From contig JAKUTX010000006.1 in NCBI GenBank assembly GCA_022447855.1, positions 1-64,000 of the forward strand: a DNA stretch of 64,000 nt, given 5' to 3'. The translations under genes and the position numbers were made by a program. Shown in pieces: positions 53,049 through 63,069 of this stretch (within the stretch, counting starts at the first letter, position 1; each line of letters starts with the position of its first letter). The stretch is from UBA6927 sp022447855 (lineage in GTDB: Bacteria; Chloroflexota; Dehalococcoidia; Lucifugimonadales; UBA6927). The notes beneath the pieces were generated by a model that was not told the DNA's origin, searched no databases, and saw nothing but the letters and a program-made list of their open reading frames with translations.

Positions 53049-54371
53049 TTAGTTTAGCAATCTCCATGAAATCTGCTCTTCCAAATCTCCAATTGCAACT
53101 CGAACTTGAGACATTGTGTCTCTTTCTCGAATTGTCACTGCTCCATCTTCCAAAGACGTAAAATCAACAGTCACACAAAGTGGTGTGCCTGTTTCATCTT
53201 GTCTGCGATATCTTCTACCAATACTTTGAGCATCATCAAATTCTACAAAACCCCTAGCTACACCTGAAGTTCGAATCCTGTCAAAAACCTCTCGCGCTAA
53301 AGGAGCAAGACGTTCATTTCTACTAAGTGGGAGAACTGCAACTTTTACAGGAGCCAAAGAAGTGTGAAGTTTTAGTAATACCCTTTCATCATGGCCGCCT
53401 TTTGAATTAGGGACCTCTTCTACAGTATATGCATCAGACAGAAAAGCCAATACTGCCCTATCTACGCCTGCAGATGGCTCAATCACATATGGAACGAATC
53501 TTTCGCCAGTAGAATCGTCAAAGTATGTCAACGATTCTCCACTACCTTCTATATGAGCTTTCAAATCAAAGTCAGTCCGATTAGCAATTCCTTGAATTTC
53601 ACCCCATCCCCAGGGGAAATCGTATTCAAGATCAAATGTAGCCTTTGAATAATGCGCCATTTCATCTTGATCATGTTTTCTAATCCTTAATTTTTCTTTT
53701 TTCAAGCCCAATGAAATGTACCAATTAAAGCTGTCATCAATCCAATTTTGATGCCATTTTTCGTCTTCATTCGGATGTACAAAATACTCAATTTCCATCA
53801 TTTCAAATTCTCGAGTTCGAAATATGAAATTTCCCGTAGTAATTTCATTCCTAAATGCTTTCCCAATCTGAGCAATGCCAAAAGGTAATTTTTTTCTAGT
53901 GCTAGACTGAACATTATTGAAATTTACAAAAATTCCCTGAGCCGTCTCAGGTCTCAAATATGATGTTGATGATTCATCTTCAATAGGACCTACAAAAGTT
54001 TTAAACATCAAATTAAAATTGCGAGCTTGCGTTAAATCACCACCACATTCGGGGCAAGAAGGTTCTTCTAAGAGATCTTCTCTCCATCTCTGATGGCAAT
54101 TAAGACAATCAACTAATGGATCTGTAAAATTGGATACATGTCCACTAGATTTCCAAACTTCTGGATGCATCAGAACGCTAGAATCAAGCCCAACAACATC
54201 ATTTCTCTCCCAAACCATTGTCTGCCACCAAGAATCTTTAATATTTCTTTTTAACTCAACTCCGAGAGGTCCATAATCCCATGTACTTGCTAAGCCACCA
54301 TATATCTCACTGCCCTGAAACAAAAACCCTCTTCTTTTACAAAGGGAAGTAAGTGTATCTAAATCTACCAT
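53049..54371 (-). CDS. glyS: glycyl-tRNA synthetase (dimeric type)
   Basis: The 440-residue class II synthetase of the alpha2 type has SEIYGGLASTWDYGPLGVEL, RPETAQGIFVNFNNV and a zinc-finger-like insertion with CLNCHQRW and CPECGG. It has the C-terminal anticodon-binding domain (APVKVAVLPLS onward). It is divergent from tal; the 150 bases between hold no clear consensus promoter on either strand. Confidence 0.96.
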   Translation of the reverse strand: MVDLDTLTSLCKRRGFLFQGSEIYGGLASTWDYGPLGVELKRNIKDSWWQTMVWERNDVVGLDSSVLMHPEVWKSSGHVSNFTDPLVDCLNCHQRWREDLLEEPSCPECGGDLTQARNFNLMFKTFVGPIEDESSTSYLRPETAQGIFVNFNNVQSSTRKKLPFGIAQIGKAFRNEITTGNFIFRTREFEMMEIEYFVHPNEDEKWHQNWIDDSFNWYISLGLKKEKLRIRKHDQDEMAHYSKATFDLEYDFPWGWGEIQGIANRTDFDLKAHIEGSGESLTYFDDSTGERFVPYVIEPSAGVDRAVLAFLSDAYTVEEVPNSKGGHDERVLLKLHTSLAPVKVAVLPLSRNERLAPLAREVFDRIRTSGVARGFVEFDDAQSIGRRYRRQDETGTPLCVTVDFTSLEDGAVTIRERDTMSQVRVAIGDLEEQISWRLLN

Positions 54372-54521
54372 CGTTTCTCACTATTCATTTAAAATTTAAA
54401 CATATTACTTTCTAAGTATAAGGCAATTTCCTTAAGAATTTAACGGAAATAACCTTCGAACTAGAAAATGAGTTAAAATAGGTTTGAATCTTAATCTTAC
54501 AATTTTCTATGGAATATAAAT

Positions 54522-55649
54522 ATGAGCTTAAATAAAAAAATCCAGCAACTCCATTCCCTAAATGAATCAATTTGGTATGACAACATCAGTCGTCAACTGA
54601 TTAAATCGGGGCAACTTGAAAATTTAGTTGGATCGGGTATTACAGGTGTGACTTCAAATCCGAGCATATTTGAGAAATCAATTTCTTCAAGCGATGAATA
54701 CGACTCTTCTATCTATGAATATACAAATGAAGGTTTAGGCCCCGAACAGATATTTGAAAAATTGGCGATCGCTGACATTTCTAAAGCTTGCGATTTATTA
54801 CATTCTACATATTTACAAAGTAATTTTACTGATGGATTTGCAAGTATCGAAGTTAACCCTAATTTAGCACATGACACTTCTGCTACCATCGAGGCCGGAA
54901 TAAGAATATTTGAACAAATAAACAAACCTAATGTAATGATAAAAGTCCCTGCAACTAATGCTGGAATACCTGCAATTCGAGAATTAATCAGTATCGGAAT
55001 AAATGTAAATGTAACATTAATTTTTTCGCTTGATTCCTATCGCCAAGTTCGCGAAGCTTACATCTCTGGATTGGAAGACCGTCTCCAAAATGGACATTCA
55101 ATTTCTGCAATCATGTCAGTTGCTTCATTTTTTTTGAGTCGTGTAGACACAATTGTTGACACATATTTAGAAGAATTAAATAATCCTGACAAGTCTTCAC
55201 ACTTGCTTGGGACTGCAGCAATAGCAAATGCAAAGCAAGCGTATATGGACTTTAAAAGCACTTTTACAAGTGAACGATTCGAGAAATTACTGGTTAAAGG
55301 AGGACAAATCCAAAGACCATTATGGGCAAGTACAAGCACCAAAAACCCTAATTATAGCCCGCTGTTATATGTTGAAGAGTTGATTGGAGATCATATAATC
55401 AACACAATGCCAGACAATACTCTAGATCTCTTTCTAAAGAAAGGAGAGATCCAGGAAACAATTTGCAACAATCTTGAAATTTCTCAAGCCCACTTGAATG
55501 AAATACGCTCAATTTCTAATTTTGACGAAATGACTTCACAATTATTATCTGATGGACTCAAACAATTTTCTGACTCCTATAATATGCTTTTAGAAATCAT
55601 TGACTCCAAATCTAAAGATATAATTAAGTCGAAAATACTTACAAACTAA
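54522..55649 (+). CDS. tal: transaldolase
   Basis: The 375-residue protein is a long-form transaldolase with TGVTSNPSIFEKSIS, Schiff-base lysine K141 in NVMIKVPATN and IQRPLWASTSTKNPNY. It interconverts sugar phosphates in the non-oxidative pentose phosphate pathway. The length matches the actinobacterial/cyanobacterial type. Confidence 0.94.
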   Translation: MSLNKKIQQLHSLNESIWYDNISRQLIKSGQLENLVGSGITGVTSNPSIFEKSISSSDEYDSSIYEYTNEGLGPEQIFEKLAIADISKACDLLHSTYLQSNFTDGFASIEVNPNLAHDTSATIEAGIRIFEQINKPNVMIKVPATNAGIPAIRELISIGINVNVTLIFSLDSYRQVREAYISGLEDRLQNGHSISAIMSVASFFLSRVDTIVDTYLEELNNPDKSSHLLGTAAIANAKQAYMDFKSTFTSERFEKLLVKGGQIQRPLWASTSTKNPNYSPLLYVEELIGDHIINTMPDNTLDLFLKKGEIQETICNNLEISQAHLNEIRSISNFDEMTSQLLSDGLKQFSDSYNMLLEIIDSKSKDIIKSKILTN

Positions 55650-55654
55650 TTTTT

Positions 55655-56164
55655 ATGAACAACAATACTAGCAAAATTGTCGAAGTTTTCAGTTTTCCAC
55701 ATCCTGTAAACGAAGTGGCAGCTCGAATAGTGGCCGGCATGGTTGTAGTCTTATGCGCTATTTTTTTGGTTACTCAATTTTTGCCTTTACTATTATTTTT
55801 GATTTATGGATTTCTTGCTAGAGTGATATCTGGTCCTACATTAAGTCTTTTCGGATTGCTTGCAACAAAAATAATTGTTCCATATATAGAGAATTTAGGG
55901 GTAAAGGAAAAATTAGTACCTGGTCCTCCAAAAAGATTTGCTCAATCTATAGGTCTACTCCTCTCAGCAATCGCTCTGGTTTTTTATTTGATTGATGTCT
56001 CATTAGTCGCAAATTCATTGATATCCATTATCTTAATATTTGCAATACTTGAATCCTGTTTGAGTTTTTGCGCGGGATGTTATGTGTTTCAACGGTTAAT
56101 GACTTGGGGATTAATCCCAGAAGATACCTGTGAAAAATGTAATAACATTTCTTTTAACAGTTAA
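55655..56164 (+). CDS. DUF4395 family membrane protein
   Basis: The 169-residue protein has four likely membrane helices. The conserved PGPPKRFAQSIG and the ESCLSFCAGCYVFQRL segment with closely spaced cysteines are the family marks. DUF4395 members are often near thioredoxin-like proteins, hinting at thiol chemistry, but the function is unknown. It lies 5 bases after tal. Confidence 0.82.
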   Translation: MNNNTSKIVEVFSFPHPVNEVAARIVAGMVVVLCAIFLVTQFLPLLLFLIYGFLARVISGPTLSLFGLLATKIIVPYIENLGVKEKLVPGPPKRFAQSIGLLLSAIALVFYLIDVSLVANSLISIILIFAILESCLSFCAGCYVFQRLMTWGLIPEDTCEKCNNISFNS

Positions 56165-56188
56165 TTATTCATTTGCAAGTTAAACTAA

Positions 56189-56217
56189 TTCAAACTTACT
56201 AAAAGTTGTTGTATAAT
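56189..56217 (+). promoter_or_regulatory. promoter of the DUF1800 cluster
   Basis: TTCAAA (56189-56194) and TATAAT (56212-56217) are separated by 17 bases. The start would leave a leader of about 45 bases before the DUF1800 ATG with a GAGAGG ribosome site. Confidence 0.55.
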
Positions 56218-56271
56218 GCGCATAATTTGCATTTTATACCTTGTAATTGATCCATATAAAGAGAGGTTCGA

Positions 56272-57663
56272 ATGTCTGACAATCAGATTGAACTAATTGC
56301 ACATTTGATGCGCCGAGCTGGTTTTGGCGCCACTAGAGAAGAATTAACTTCTCTAGCCCAAAAAGGGTACAGTCGTGTTGTTTCTGACCTTGTATCGCCT
56401 AATAAAGATATTAATGTAGATGAAGATCTACTTCTTAGGTATTATGGAGGTGAAGCACATAGAAGCCACACCGGTAAATGGGTCTACCGAATGTTGAACA
56501 ATCCGAATCCGTTAGTTGAAAAAGTCGCACTTTTTTGGCACCATGTTTTCGCTACAGGAATAACCAAAGTTGAAAACCCCTATGCTTGTGCAACCCAAAT
56601 TGAAACCTTCCGTAAATACGGTATGGGAAAATTCGACTCTTTACTACTTAATCTATCAAAAGATCCAGCAATGATTTTTTGGCTTGATAACAATGAAAAC
56701 CGCACAGGAGAGCCTAACGAAAACTATGGACGTGAACTACTCGAATTATTTTCTATGGGAGTAGGTAATTACACTGAATTTGACTTAAAAGAATGTGCTC
56801 GGGCTTTCACTGGTTGGACTTTTACACAGCCACTTCCAAGATATCCTGTCGGTGATTGGCCTTCTTTTTTTGAATTTCGCTCCGAAGAACATGATTATGG
56901 AGAAAAGACGTTTTTAGGGCATGTAGGAACTTTCAACGGTGAAGATATTATCGAAATTATTGCTAAGCAACCGGCTACTGCATTATTTCTAGCTAGACAT
57001 ATGTACAATTTCTTCGTTGCTGATGAACCTCAAGTCCCCGCATGGCAACATACTCCTTGCCAAGATCAAGATGCTTTAGACGAGCTGGTGGCATCATATT
57101 TCATGTCAGGAGGAAATATTGCTTCAATGCTCGAAACTTTGTTCACATCTGATTTTTTCAAAAAATCACAAGGCAAAAAAATTAAAAGTCCAACAGAACT
57201 AATGCTTGGTATATTAAAATTAAGTGGGACGTACAAATTTCCAGAACCTGGCATGAACAACTATTGGTCTGCCACTGACGTGATGGGGCAAGAAATATTC
57301 AATCCCCCAACAGTTGAAGGCTGGCATACAGGAAAAGAATGGATTGATGGTGGTACTCTTAATGAAAGAATTAATTTTGCCACCACAGAAGTGTCAAATC
57401 TGAACAACCCTGGAATCAAATACATACTCAATGAGCTAACCTCAAATAAACAAACAATGTCTCCTATTGATGTTGTTGACCAAATCTTAGACTTGTCAGG
57501 GGCAATGGTAGTAGGCGAATCCACTAAATCCACTCTCATGCAATGCGCCGAAGAAGGCGGTGATTTTGAAATGAATAATCCTAACGAGCATGAGGAAATT
57601 AATGAACGAATTATTCAAATCTTACAATTAGCTGTCTCATCAAGAGAATATCAATTTGCATAA
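56272..57663 (+). CDS. DUF1800 family protein
   Basis: The 463-residue protein has the family features LMRRAGFGATREEL, PLVEKVALFWHHVFAT, NYGRELLELFSMGVGNYTE and CARAFTGWTF. DUF1800 is almost always next to DUF1501, as here (20 bases). Function is unknown. Unlike many family members it has no signal peptide. Confidence 0.9.
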   Translation: MSDNQIELIAHLMRRAGFGATREELTSLAQKGYSRVVSDLVSPNKDINVDEDLLLRYYGGEAHRSHTGKWVYRMLNNPNPLVEKVALFWHHVFATGITKVENPYACATQIETFRKYGMGKFDSLLLNLSKDPAMIFWLDNNENRTGEPNENYGRELLELFSMGVGNYTEFDLKECARAFTGWTFTQPLPRYPVGDWPSFFEFRSEEHDYGEKTFLGHVGTFNGEDIIEIIAKQPATALFLARHMYNFFVADEPQVPAWQHTPCQDQDALDELVASYFMSGGNIASMLETLFTSDFFKKSQGKKIKSPTELMLGILKLSGTYKFPEPGMNNYWSATDVMGQEIFNPPTVEGWHTGKEWIDGGTLNERINFATTEVSNLNNPGIKYILNELTSNKQTMSPIDVVDQILDLSGAMVVGESTKSTLMQCAEEGGDFEMNNPNEHEEINERIIQILQLAVSSREYQFA

Positions 57664-57683
57664 ATTAAATTTGGAGGTTAACA

Positions 57684-58817
57684 ATGTCTAAAGGATCAAA
57701 CAAACCACCTGTCCTAGTAGTTGTCCAATTAACTGGTGGTGCTGATTTCATGAATACTTTAGTCCCTTACAATAATTCCATTTATTATGACAACCGTCCA
57801 AAAGTATCAATCCCTCAAGATAAAGTAATTCCTCTAAATGACGAATTAGCTTGGCATCCTGAAATGAGAGCGTTCAAAAACTTATTTGACAGGGGCGATG
57901 TTGCCGTTATTCAAGGCATTGGATATCCTGATTCTAGCCGATCGCATTTTAGGGCTATGGATGTTTGGCATACTTGCGAACCACATGAAATAAGTACAAA
58001 GGGCTGGTTAGGTGAATCAATCCAAGAGTTAGATCAAAATGGAGAAAACCCACTTACCGGAGTAAACTTTGGGCGTGGGCTTCCTCGTGCGATGGTAAAA
58101 ACTGGAGTTCCGGTAACTTCTGTTGGTGACTTAGACAGTTATGGATTAATGACAAATATAGAAAGACAACGAGATCAAACTCTAGAGTTCTTTAAAGACA
58201 TGTACTCACAGGCCATTGGTACAGGCCCTGTAATGGACTATCTGTCACAAACAGCAACCGATGTAATGAAGGGTGCAGATGTGATTAAACAAGCTCCTGA
58301 AATGTACGAGTCAAAAGTTGAATATGGTGACGACCCTATTGGTAAGAGTTTGCGAGACGTAGCAAGAGTACATCTCGCTGATTTAGGAACACGTATTTTT
58401 TACACTCAGCATGGAGGGTATGACCATCATGCTAACGAAAATCCTTCATTACCAAAATTATTAGGGCAAATGTCTAGGGCAGTGTCAGACTTTCAGCAGG
58501 ATCTACGAGATCACAATGAAGGTGACAATGTAATGATGCTAATATTTACCGAATTCGGTCGCCGAATTAAAGATAACGGATCCGGAACCGACCATGGTTC
58601 TGGCGGTGGAGCATACCTTGTTGGAAATTCTGTCAATGGAGGATTCTATGGAGAATATCCCTCCATCAATCCATCGGATTGGTTGAACGGCGAAGACATG
58701 AAACATAATGTTGACTTCAGAGGTGTCTACTCCACTGTCTTGGATCAATGGATGGGGCTAGACCCAGTAAATATTGTCCACGGTAATTTCGAACAACTAG
58801 ATCCATTTATAAAATAA
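57684..58817 (+). CDS. DUF1501 family protein (alkaline-phosphatase-like fold)
   Basis: The 377-residue protein has VVQLTGGADFMNTLVPY near the start, QGIGYPDSSRSHFRAMDVWHT, HGGYDHHAN and TEFGRRIKDNGSGTDHGSGG, which are the metal-site and family motifs. Most DUF1501 proteins carry a Tat signal; this one begins MSKGSNKPP with no twin-arginine leader, so it is probably cytoplasmic. It pairs with DUF1800. Confidence 0.9.
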   Translation: MSKGSNKPPVLVVVQLTGGADFMNTLVPYNNSIYYDNRPKVSIPQDKVIPLNDELAWHPEMRAFKNLFDRGDVAVIQGIGYPDSSRSHFRAMDVWHTCEPHEISTKGWLGESIQELDQNGENPLTGVNFGRGLPRAMVKTGVPVTSVGDLDSYGLMTNIERQRDQTLEFFKDMYSQAIGTGPVMDYLSQTATDVMKGADVIKQAPEMYESKVEYGDDPIGKSLRDVARVHLADLGTRIFYTQHGGYDHHANENPSLPKLLGQMSRAVSDFQQDLRDHNEGDNVMMLIFTEFGRRIKDNGSGTDHGSGGGAYLVGNSVNGGFYGEYPSINPSDWLNGEDMKHNVDFRGVYSTVLDQWMGLDPVNIVHGNFEQLDPFIK

Positions 58818-58834
58818 CTTTTCGGAGATTTCTA

Positions 58835-59866
58835 ATGCCTAGACCCTACGGACTTTTAAGAGCTGGATTCCCTTACTTGAAAACGCTTGGTATGAGAAGA
58901 ATATCAAATTTCCCGATTGATGTTGCATTTGGGAAAGAAGGCAGAGTCTACATTTTACTAAGAGCAGACAATTCTCCACTAATCCGCAAATGGCATATTG
59001 ATGATGCTGAAATGCTTACGGATGAATTAGAAGCGATTGGTTCTAATGGCACAGATGAAGGTCAGTACACATGGCCTGTCCAACTGATATCAGACAAAGA
59101 TGAAAATTTATTTTTGACCGATGAATGGTTGAATAGAATTACAGCATATTCTGTAGATGGTGACTGTTTATTCTCATGGGGTGAACAAGGCACTGATGAA
59201 GGGAAATTAAATCGACCTGCAGGGATAGCTTTCGATCCAAATGAGGAAAATGTTTATGTAGTTGACTCATTAAATCATCGAATACAAAAATTCACTAGAA
59301 AAGGCAAATTTATTTCTACTTGGGGTGAATTTGGTGAAGATTTTTCTCAATTTAATATGCCTTGGGGAATTGAGGTTGATGAAAAAGGTGATGTATACGT
59401 TGCGGATTGGCGAAATGATCGCATACAGAAATTCTCTAGTGACGGAGATTTCATATGGAGTTTGGGTAATCGAGGAACAGGCTCCGGAGAATTCAGAAGA
59501 CCTACTGGAATAGCAGTAGATAAGCATGGTGATATATATGTCAGTGACTTCGACAATAATCGCATCCAGTTATTCAATGAAAATAAACAATACGTGATGC
59601 AATTCACCGGTGATGCTTCAATGTCACGAAGCGCAAGGAATTATATGCTTCTAAATGCTTATCCAAACAGGATCCGGGAAATGTCTTCTCTAGACATTGA
59701 AAAGCTAATGCGTGGGCCAAAATCAGTCCGTGTAGATGACCAATTCCGAATGTTTGTACCTGATTTCAGATCATATCGTGTGCAGGTTTATCAGAAAGAA
59801 GCAATCGAATTAACTAATCGAGAATTATCTCCTGAAATGCGAGCAGTCACTCTTTCAGTAGTTTAA
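58835..59866 (+). CDS. NHL-repeat beta-propeller protein
   Basis: The 343-residue protein has at least four clear NHL repeats, such as RPAGIAFDP with VYVVDSLNHRIQKF, MPWGIEVDEKGDVYVADWRN and RPTGIAVDKHGDIYVSDFDNN, enough for a six-bladed propeller. No signal peptide is visible. NHL propellers bind proteins or RNA or act as lyases; which applies here is unknown. It is 17 bases after DUF1501. Confidence 0.88.
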   Translation: MPRPYGLLRAGFPYLKTLGMRRISNFPIDVAFGKEGRVYILLRADNSPLIRKWHIDDAEMLTDELEAIGSNGTDEGQYTWPVQLISDKDENLFLTDEWLNRITAYSVDGDCLFSWGEQGTDEGKLNRPAGIAFDPNEENVYVVDSLNHRIQKFTRKGKFISTWGEFGEDFSQFNMPWGIEVDEKGDVYVADWRNDRIQKFSSDGDFIWSLGNRGTGSGEFRRPTGIAVDKHGDIYVSDFDNNRIQLFNENKQYVMQFTGDASMSRSARNYMLLNAYPNRIREMSSLDIEKLMRGPKSVRVDDQFRMFVPDFRSYRVQVYQKEAIELTNRELSPEMRAVTLSVV

Positions 59867-59879
59867 TCCTTTGTACAAT

Positions 59880-60065
59880 ATGATGGGAAAACCCAATCCA
59901 ACTCAAGCTATTATTTCCAGTCTAGATGAAATTCCTAATTGTAATTCATGTGGAGTGCGTTTAAGGTTTGGTGATTATGAATGCCCAAAGTGTGGTGCTG
60001 ATTTTTATGATTCTTTGGAATTATGGGCAGAAAATGTGATAAAAATACTCAACCAATCAGAATAG
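59880..60065 (+). CDS. small zinc-ribbon protein (61 aa)
   Basis: The short protein has CNSCG and CPKCG pairs 16 residues apart, so it is a zinc ribbon of the kind that binds nucleic acid or a partner protein. It starts at the double ATG 59880, 13 bases after the NHL gene. Function is not assigned. Confidence 0.7.
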   Translation: MMGKPNPTQAIISSLDEIPNCNSCGVRLRFGDYECPKCGADFYDSLELWAENVIKILNQSE

Positions 60066-60133
60066 TGATTTTTTAGTACCAGGAATTTTGGTATATTATT
60101 CATATATAATAATTTTGCATGAGGTGATCAGGT

Positions 60134-60475
60134 TTGGACAAATTCAATGGTGAAATAAGTTTTCCCGGTTTAGAAAATTGGATTCAAACTACTGTAGTTG
60201 TGAATGATGATCGCACCTCAGCACATGTTGACTTTGCTGACAATGAAGATGGTCTCTCTCAGATTGATTCTGAAAAATTCAGTTTCATCATTCGACCCAA
60301 ATATAATGAGATTATTTTCACTACATCAGGAATACCAATTGAAGATGTTGAATTGATTTGGAAACTAAATGAATCACACGCGGACGGTACTGTTGCAGGC
60401 GTAGTGATAGCACAGCCTAACTCTCATAAAATAACTGGTGAAAAAGGGTTTATCTTAGAATCAATTAATAGTTAG
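60134..60475 (+). CDS. hypothetical protein (113 aa)
   Basis: A TTG start behind GAGGTGATCAGG opens a 113-residue frame with alternating hydrophobic and charged strands, no membrane segment and no cysteine motif. I recognise no family. It lies just before pyk, and a TATAAT at 60105-60110 may drive it. Confidence 0.6.
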   Translation: MDKFNGEISFPGLENWIQTTVVVNDDRTSAHVDFADNEDGLSQIDSEKFSFIIRPKYNEIIFTTSGIPIEDVELIWKLNESHADGTVAGVVIAQPNSHKITGEKGFILESINS

Positions 60476-60537
60476 GCTTTTTGAGGAATTCATTGCAATC
60501 TGCATCTTTCAGATACGAACATTTCAGAGATCGACTG

Positions 60538-61947
60538 ATGACTAAAATAGTCTGCACTCTTGGTCCTTCAACGTCGTCTGATCAGGTATTAGAAGCAATG
60601 ATCGATAGCGGAATGAGTATTGCTCGGCTCAATCTTTCTCACGGAGATTTTAAAACACACATTGATGATGTAAAAAGAATTAGGAAATTATCTCAAAAAT
60701 TAAATGTCCCAATCGGAATAATGATAGACATTCCTGGAGCAAAATATAGAATAGGGAAAATTGATGAACCTATCGATAACTTGGAACCAGGAGACACGCT
60801 AACTTTAACTAGTAACCAAGATTCTAAAAACCCTGGACATATTCCTGTCGTTCCTAGCGGAATACACATCGATGCTAAAGTTGGGAGTCCCATATTAATT
60901 AATGATGGTCTAATAGAATTAAATGTTTTAGAAATATCGAATCAAGACGTATTGTGTGAAGCTAAAACTGCAGGAATTATTACGACCGGTAGAGGTGTTG
61001 CAACTCCTGGTAGCCCGCCTTCTCAAGAATTTCCTGATGAAAAAGGTGTAAAATGCTTAGAATTTGCTGCAGAACAAGACGCTGATTTTATTGCACTATC
61101 TACTGTTACATGCAAAGAAAATATTGAACAAGCTCGATCGATACTTTCAAAAAATAATTGGAATGGTTTTATAGTATCGAAAATAGAACGTGCTGCAGCA
61201 CTAAAAAACCTTGATGAAATAATTGATTCGAGTGATGCAATTATGGTTGCTAGAGGAGATATGGGAGTAGATGTTCCACTTTCAAAAGTCCCTATTATTC
61301 AAAAAGATTTAATAGAACGAAGTAATAGAGTAGGTAAGCCAGTTATTACTGCTACACAAATGCTAGAATCTACAATCCACTCCCCTATTCCTACCAGAGC
61401 AGAGGTTACAGACGTTGCAAATGCAGTATTTGATGGCTCAGATGCCGTGATGCTATCTGGTGAAACTAGTGTTGGAGATTTCCCAGTTAATGCAGTAAGA
61501 ATTATGGCTGAAACTGCGTTCGAAGCTGAATCTGCACTTCATTATGACATGATTTTGGAGCAAAAACAGTCTTATGTTGTGAACAACACCGAAGATGCTC
61601 TTAGTTACAATGCAGTACACATAGCAAACTCCGTCAATGCTAGCATGATAGTTGCTTTCACTGAGTCTGGAAGTACTGCTGGAAGAGTTTCAAAATACAG
61701 ACCTAAATCAGGAATTCTGGCTTTGACACCATCAGAAAAATCTCAAAGAAGGCTCACGCTTTTTTGGGGTGTGACACCAGTAATTGTAAGAACCCTGAAA
61801 TCTGTTGAAGATTTCTTTGACTATGGTGCTTCCGAAGCTCTAAAACTAAGCCATGTTTCAGATGGCGACAACATCATTTTGGTAGCAGGAGTTCCTATCG
61901 GTGTTCCTGGAGGTACTAATTTGCTTTATGTTCTGAGCTTAAATTAA
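60538..61947 (+). CDS. pyk: pyruvate kinase
   Basis: The 469-residue enzyme begins MTKIVCTLGPST and has RLNLSHGD, SKIERAAALKN, MVARGDMGVDVPLSKV, TATQMLEST and the MLSGETSVGDFP loop. It makes ATP and pyruvate from PEP. In-frame TTG codons at 60481 and 60493, the latter with AGGAA upstream, could add 15-19 residues; the ATG gives the usual family length. There is an allosteric C-domain (about 350-469). Confidence 0.94.
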   Translation: MTKIVCTLGPSTSSDQVLEAMIDSGMSIARLNLSHGDFKTHIDDVKRIRKLSQKLNVPIGIMIDIPGAKYRIGKIDEPIDNLEPGDTLTLTSNQDSKNPGHIPVVPSGIHIDAKVGSPILINDGLIELNVLEISNQDVLCEAKTAGIITTGRGVATPGSPPSQEFPDEKGVKCLEFAAEQDADFIALSTVTCKENIEQARSILSKNNWNGFIVSKIERAAALKNLDEIIDSSDAIMVARGDMGVDVPLSKVPIIQKDLIERSNRVGKPVITATQMLESTIHSPIPTRAEVTDVANAVFDGSDAVMLSGETSVGDFPVNAVRIMAETAFEAESALHYDMILEQKQSYVVNNTEDALSYNAVHIANSVNASMIVAFTESGSTAGRVSKYRPKSGILALTPSEKSQRRLTLFWGVTPVIVRTLKSVEDFFDYGASEALKLSHVSDGDNIILVAGVPIGVPGGTNLLYVLSLN

Positions 61948-61999
61948 TATGACTATTTTAACATTTAGCCACATCATATTAATTATTTAGGAAGCTTAT

Positions 62000-63034
62000 A
62001 TGGATACTTTCATTCCTTCCAATATTGTTGCCCTGTGGATTATTTTTGCATCTACTTCAGTAATAATTTTATTTTCCGGAAAATTTCTAGCCTCTTCGAC
62101 TGACACAATTGCTGTGAGAACTGGCCTGGGACATACGTTTGTAGGGTTCGTTTTATTAGCAACGGCAACTTCAATACCAGAATTAGCAACAGGAATCTCC
62201 TCCATACAGCTACTTGACCAACCAGACATAGCTGCTGGAGATGTTTTTGGAAGTAATTTATTCAACCTTTTAATAATAGGTGTTCTTGATGTATTTTGGA
62301 GAAATGAACCTATTCTTAGAAGCGTAGCTGACTCAAACACAATTGCAATAGCTACATTTGGAATAGTAGTTTTTATACTTGCGATTCAAGCAATATTTTT
62401 ACATGAAATGTGGACTGGGCTTAACAATTTTTTAGTAAGTCCAATTGCAATAGCAATATTCATAGTGTTTTTAATTTCTCTTTTCTTAGTCCATAAAATT
62501 TCTTCATCATCTACAACTGACGATGATGCTACTTCAACATCTCCTAACTCTCCAATATACAAAACATATTTAACTTATCTAATTTCTGCATCAATAATTG
62601 TCATCACAGCAATTTTTTTGTCATTCGCAGCTGAAAAAATTGCTCATGTGCTAGATTGGGAAACTAGTTTCGTAGGAACTCAATTCGTGGCCTTTAGTAC
62701 ATCACTGCCCGAATTAGCTTCATCGATAGCTGCTGTAAGACTTGGCGTACCAAAATTAGCAATTGCTGGGCTTCTAGGAAGTAATCTATTCAATATGGGT
62801 TTTGTAATGTTCATTGATGAATTGGCATATACTAATGGAAGTTTTTGGGGTGCAATTGACGAAACACACATATTCACTGCATCAACTGCAATTCTTATGA
62901 CAGCAATAGTAATAGCTGCGATGGCTATCAAATCGAGAAGAAGAATCATGAACTACTTTTCTATTGAATCAATTCTTTTGATTAGTGCATACACAGTCAC
63001 TTCAGTTTTAATTTTTCTATACTCGAAAAATTAA
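62000..63034 (+). CDS. sodium/calcium exchanger family protein (CaCA)
   Basis: The 344-residue membrane protein has about ten helices and two inverted alpha repeats: LLATATSIPELATGISSI with DVFGSNLFNLL, and VAFSTSLPELASSIAAV with GLLGSNLFNM. The paired glutamates lie in the SIPEL and SLPEL motifs. A loop rich in Ser, Thr and Asp (about 168-184) joins the halves. Ca2+ is the usual substrate, but other cations are possible. Confidence 0.88.
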   Translation: MDTFIPSNIVALWIIFASTSVIILFSGKFLASSTDTIAVRTGLGHTFVGFVLLATATSIPELATGISSIQLLDQPDIAAGDVFGSNLFNLLIIGVLDVFWRNEPILRSVADSNTIAIATFGIVVFILAIQAIFLHEMWTGLNNFLVSPIAIAIFIVFLISLFLVHKISSSSTTDDDATSTSPNSPIYKTYLTYLISASIIVITAIFLSFAAEKIAHVLDWETSFVGTQFVAFSTSLPELASSIAAVRLGVPKLAIAGLLGSNLFNMGFVMFIDELAYTNGSFWGAIDETHIFTASTAILMTAIVIAAMAIKSRRRIMNYFSIESILLISAYTVTSVLIFLYSKN

Positions 63035-63069
63035 TTATAATTCCAAGAAATCTAATTTTAGGAGTAAAA

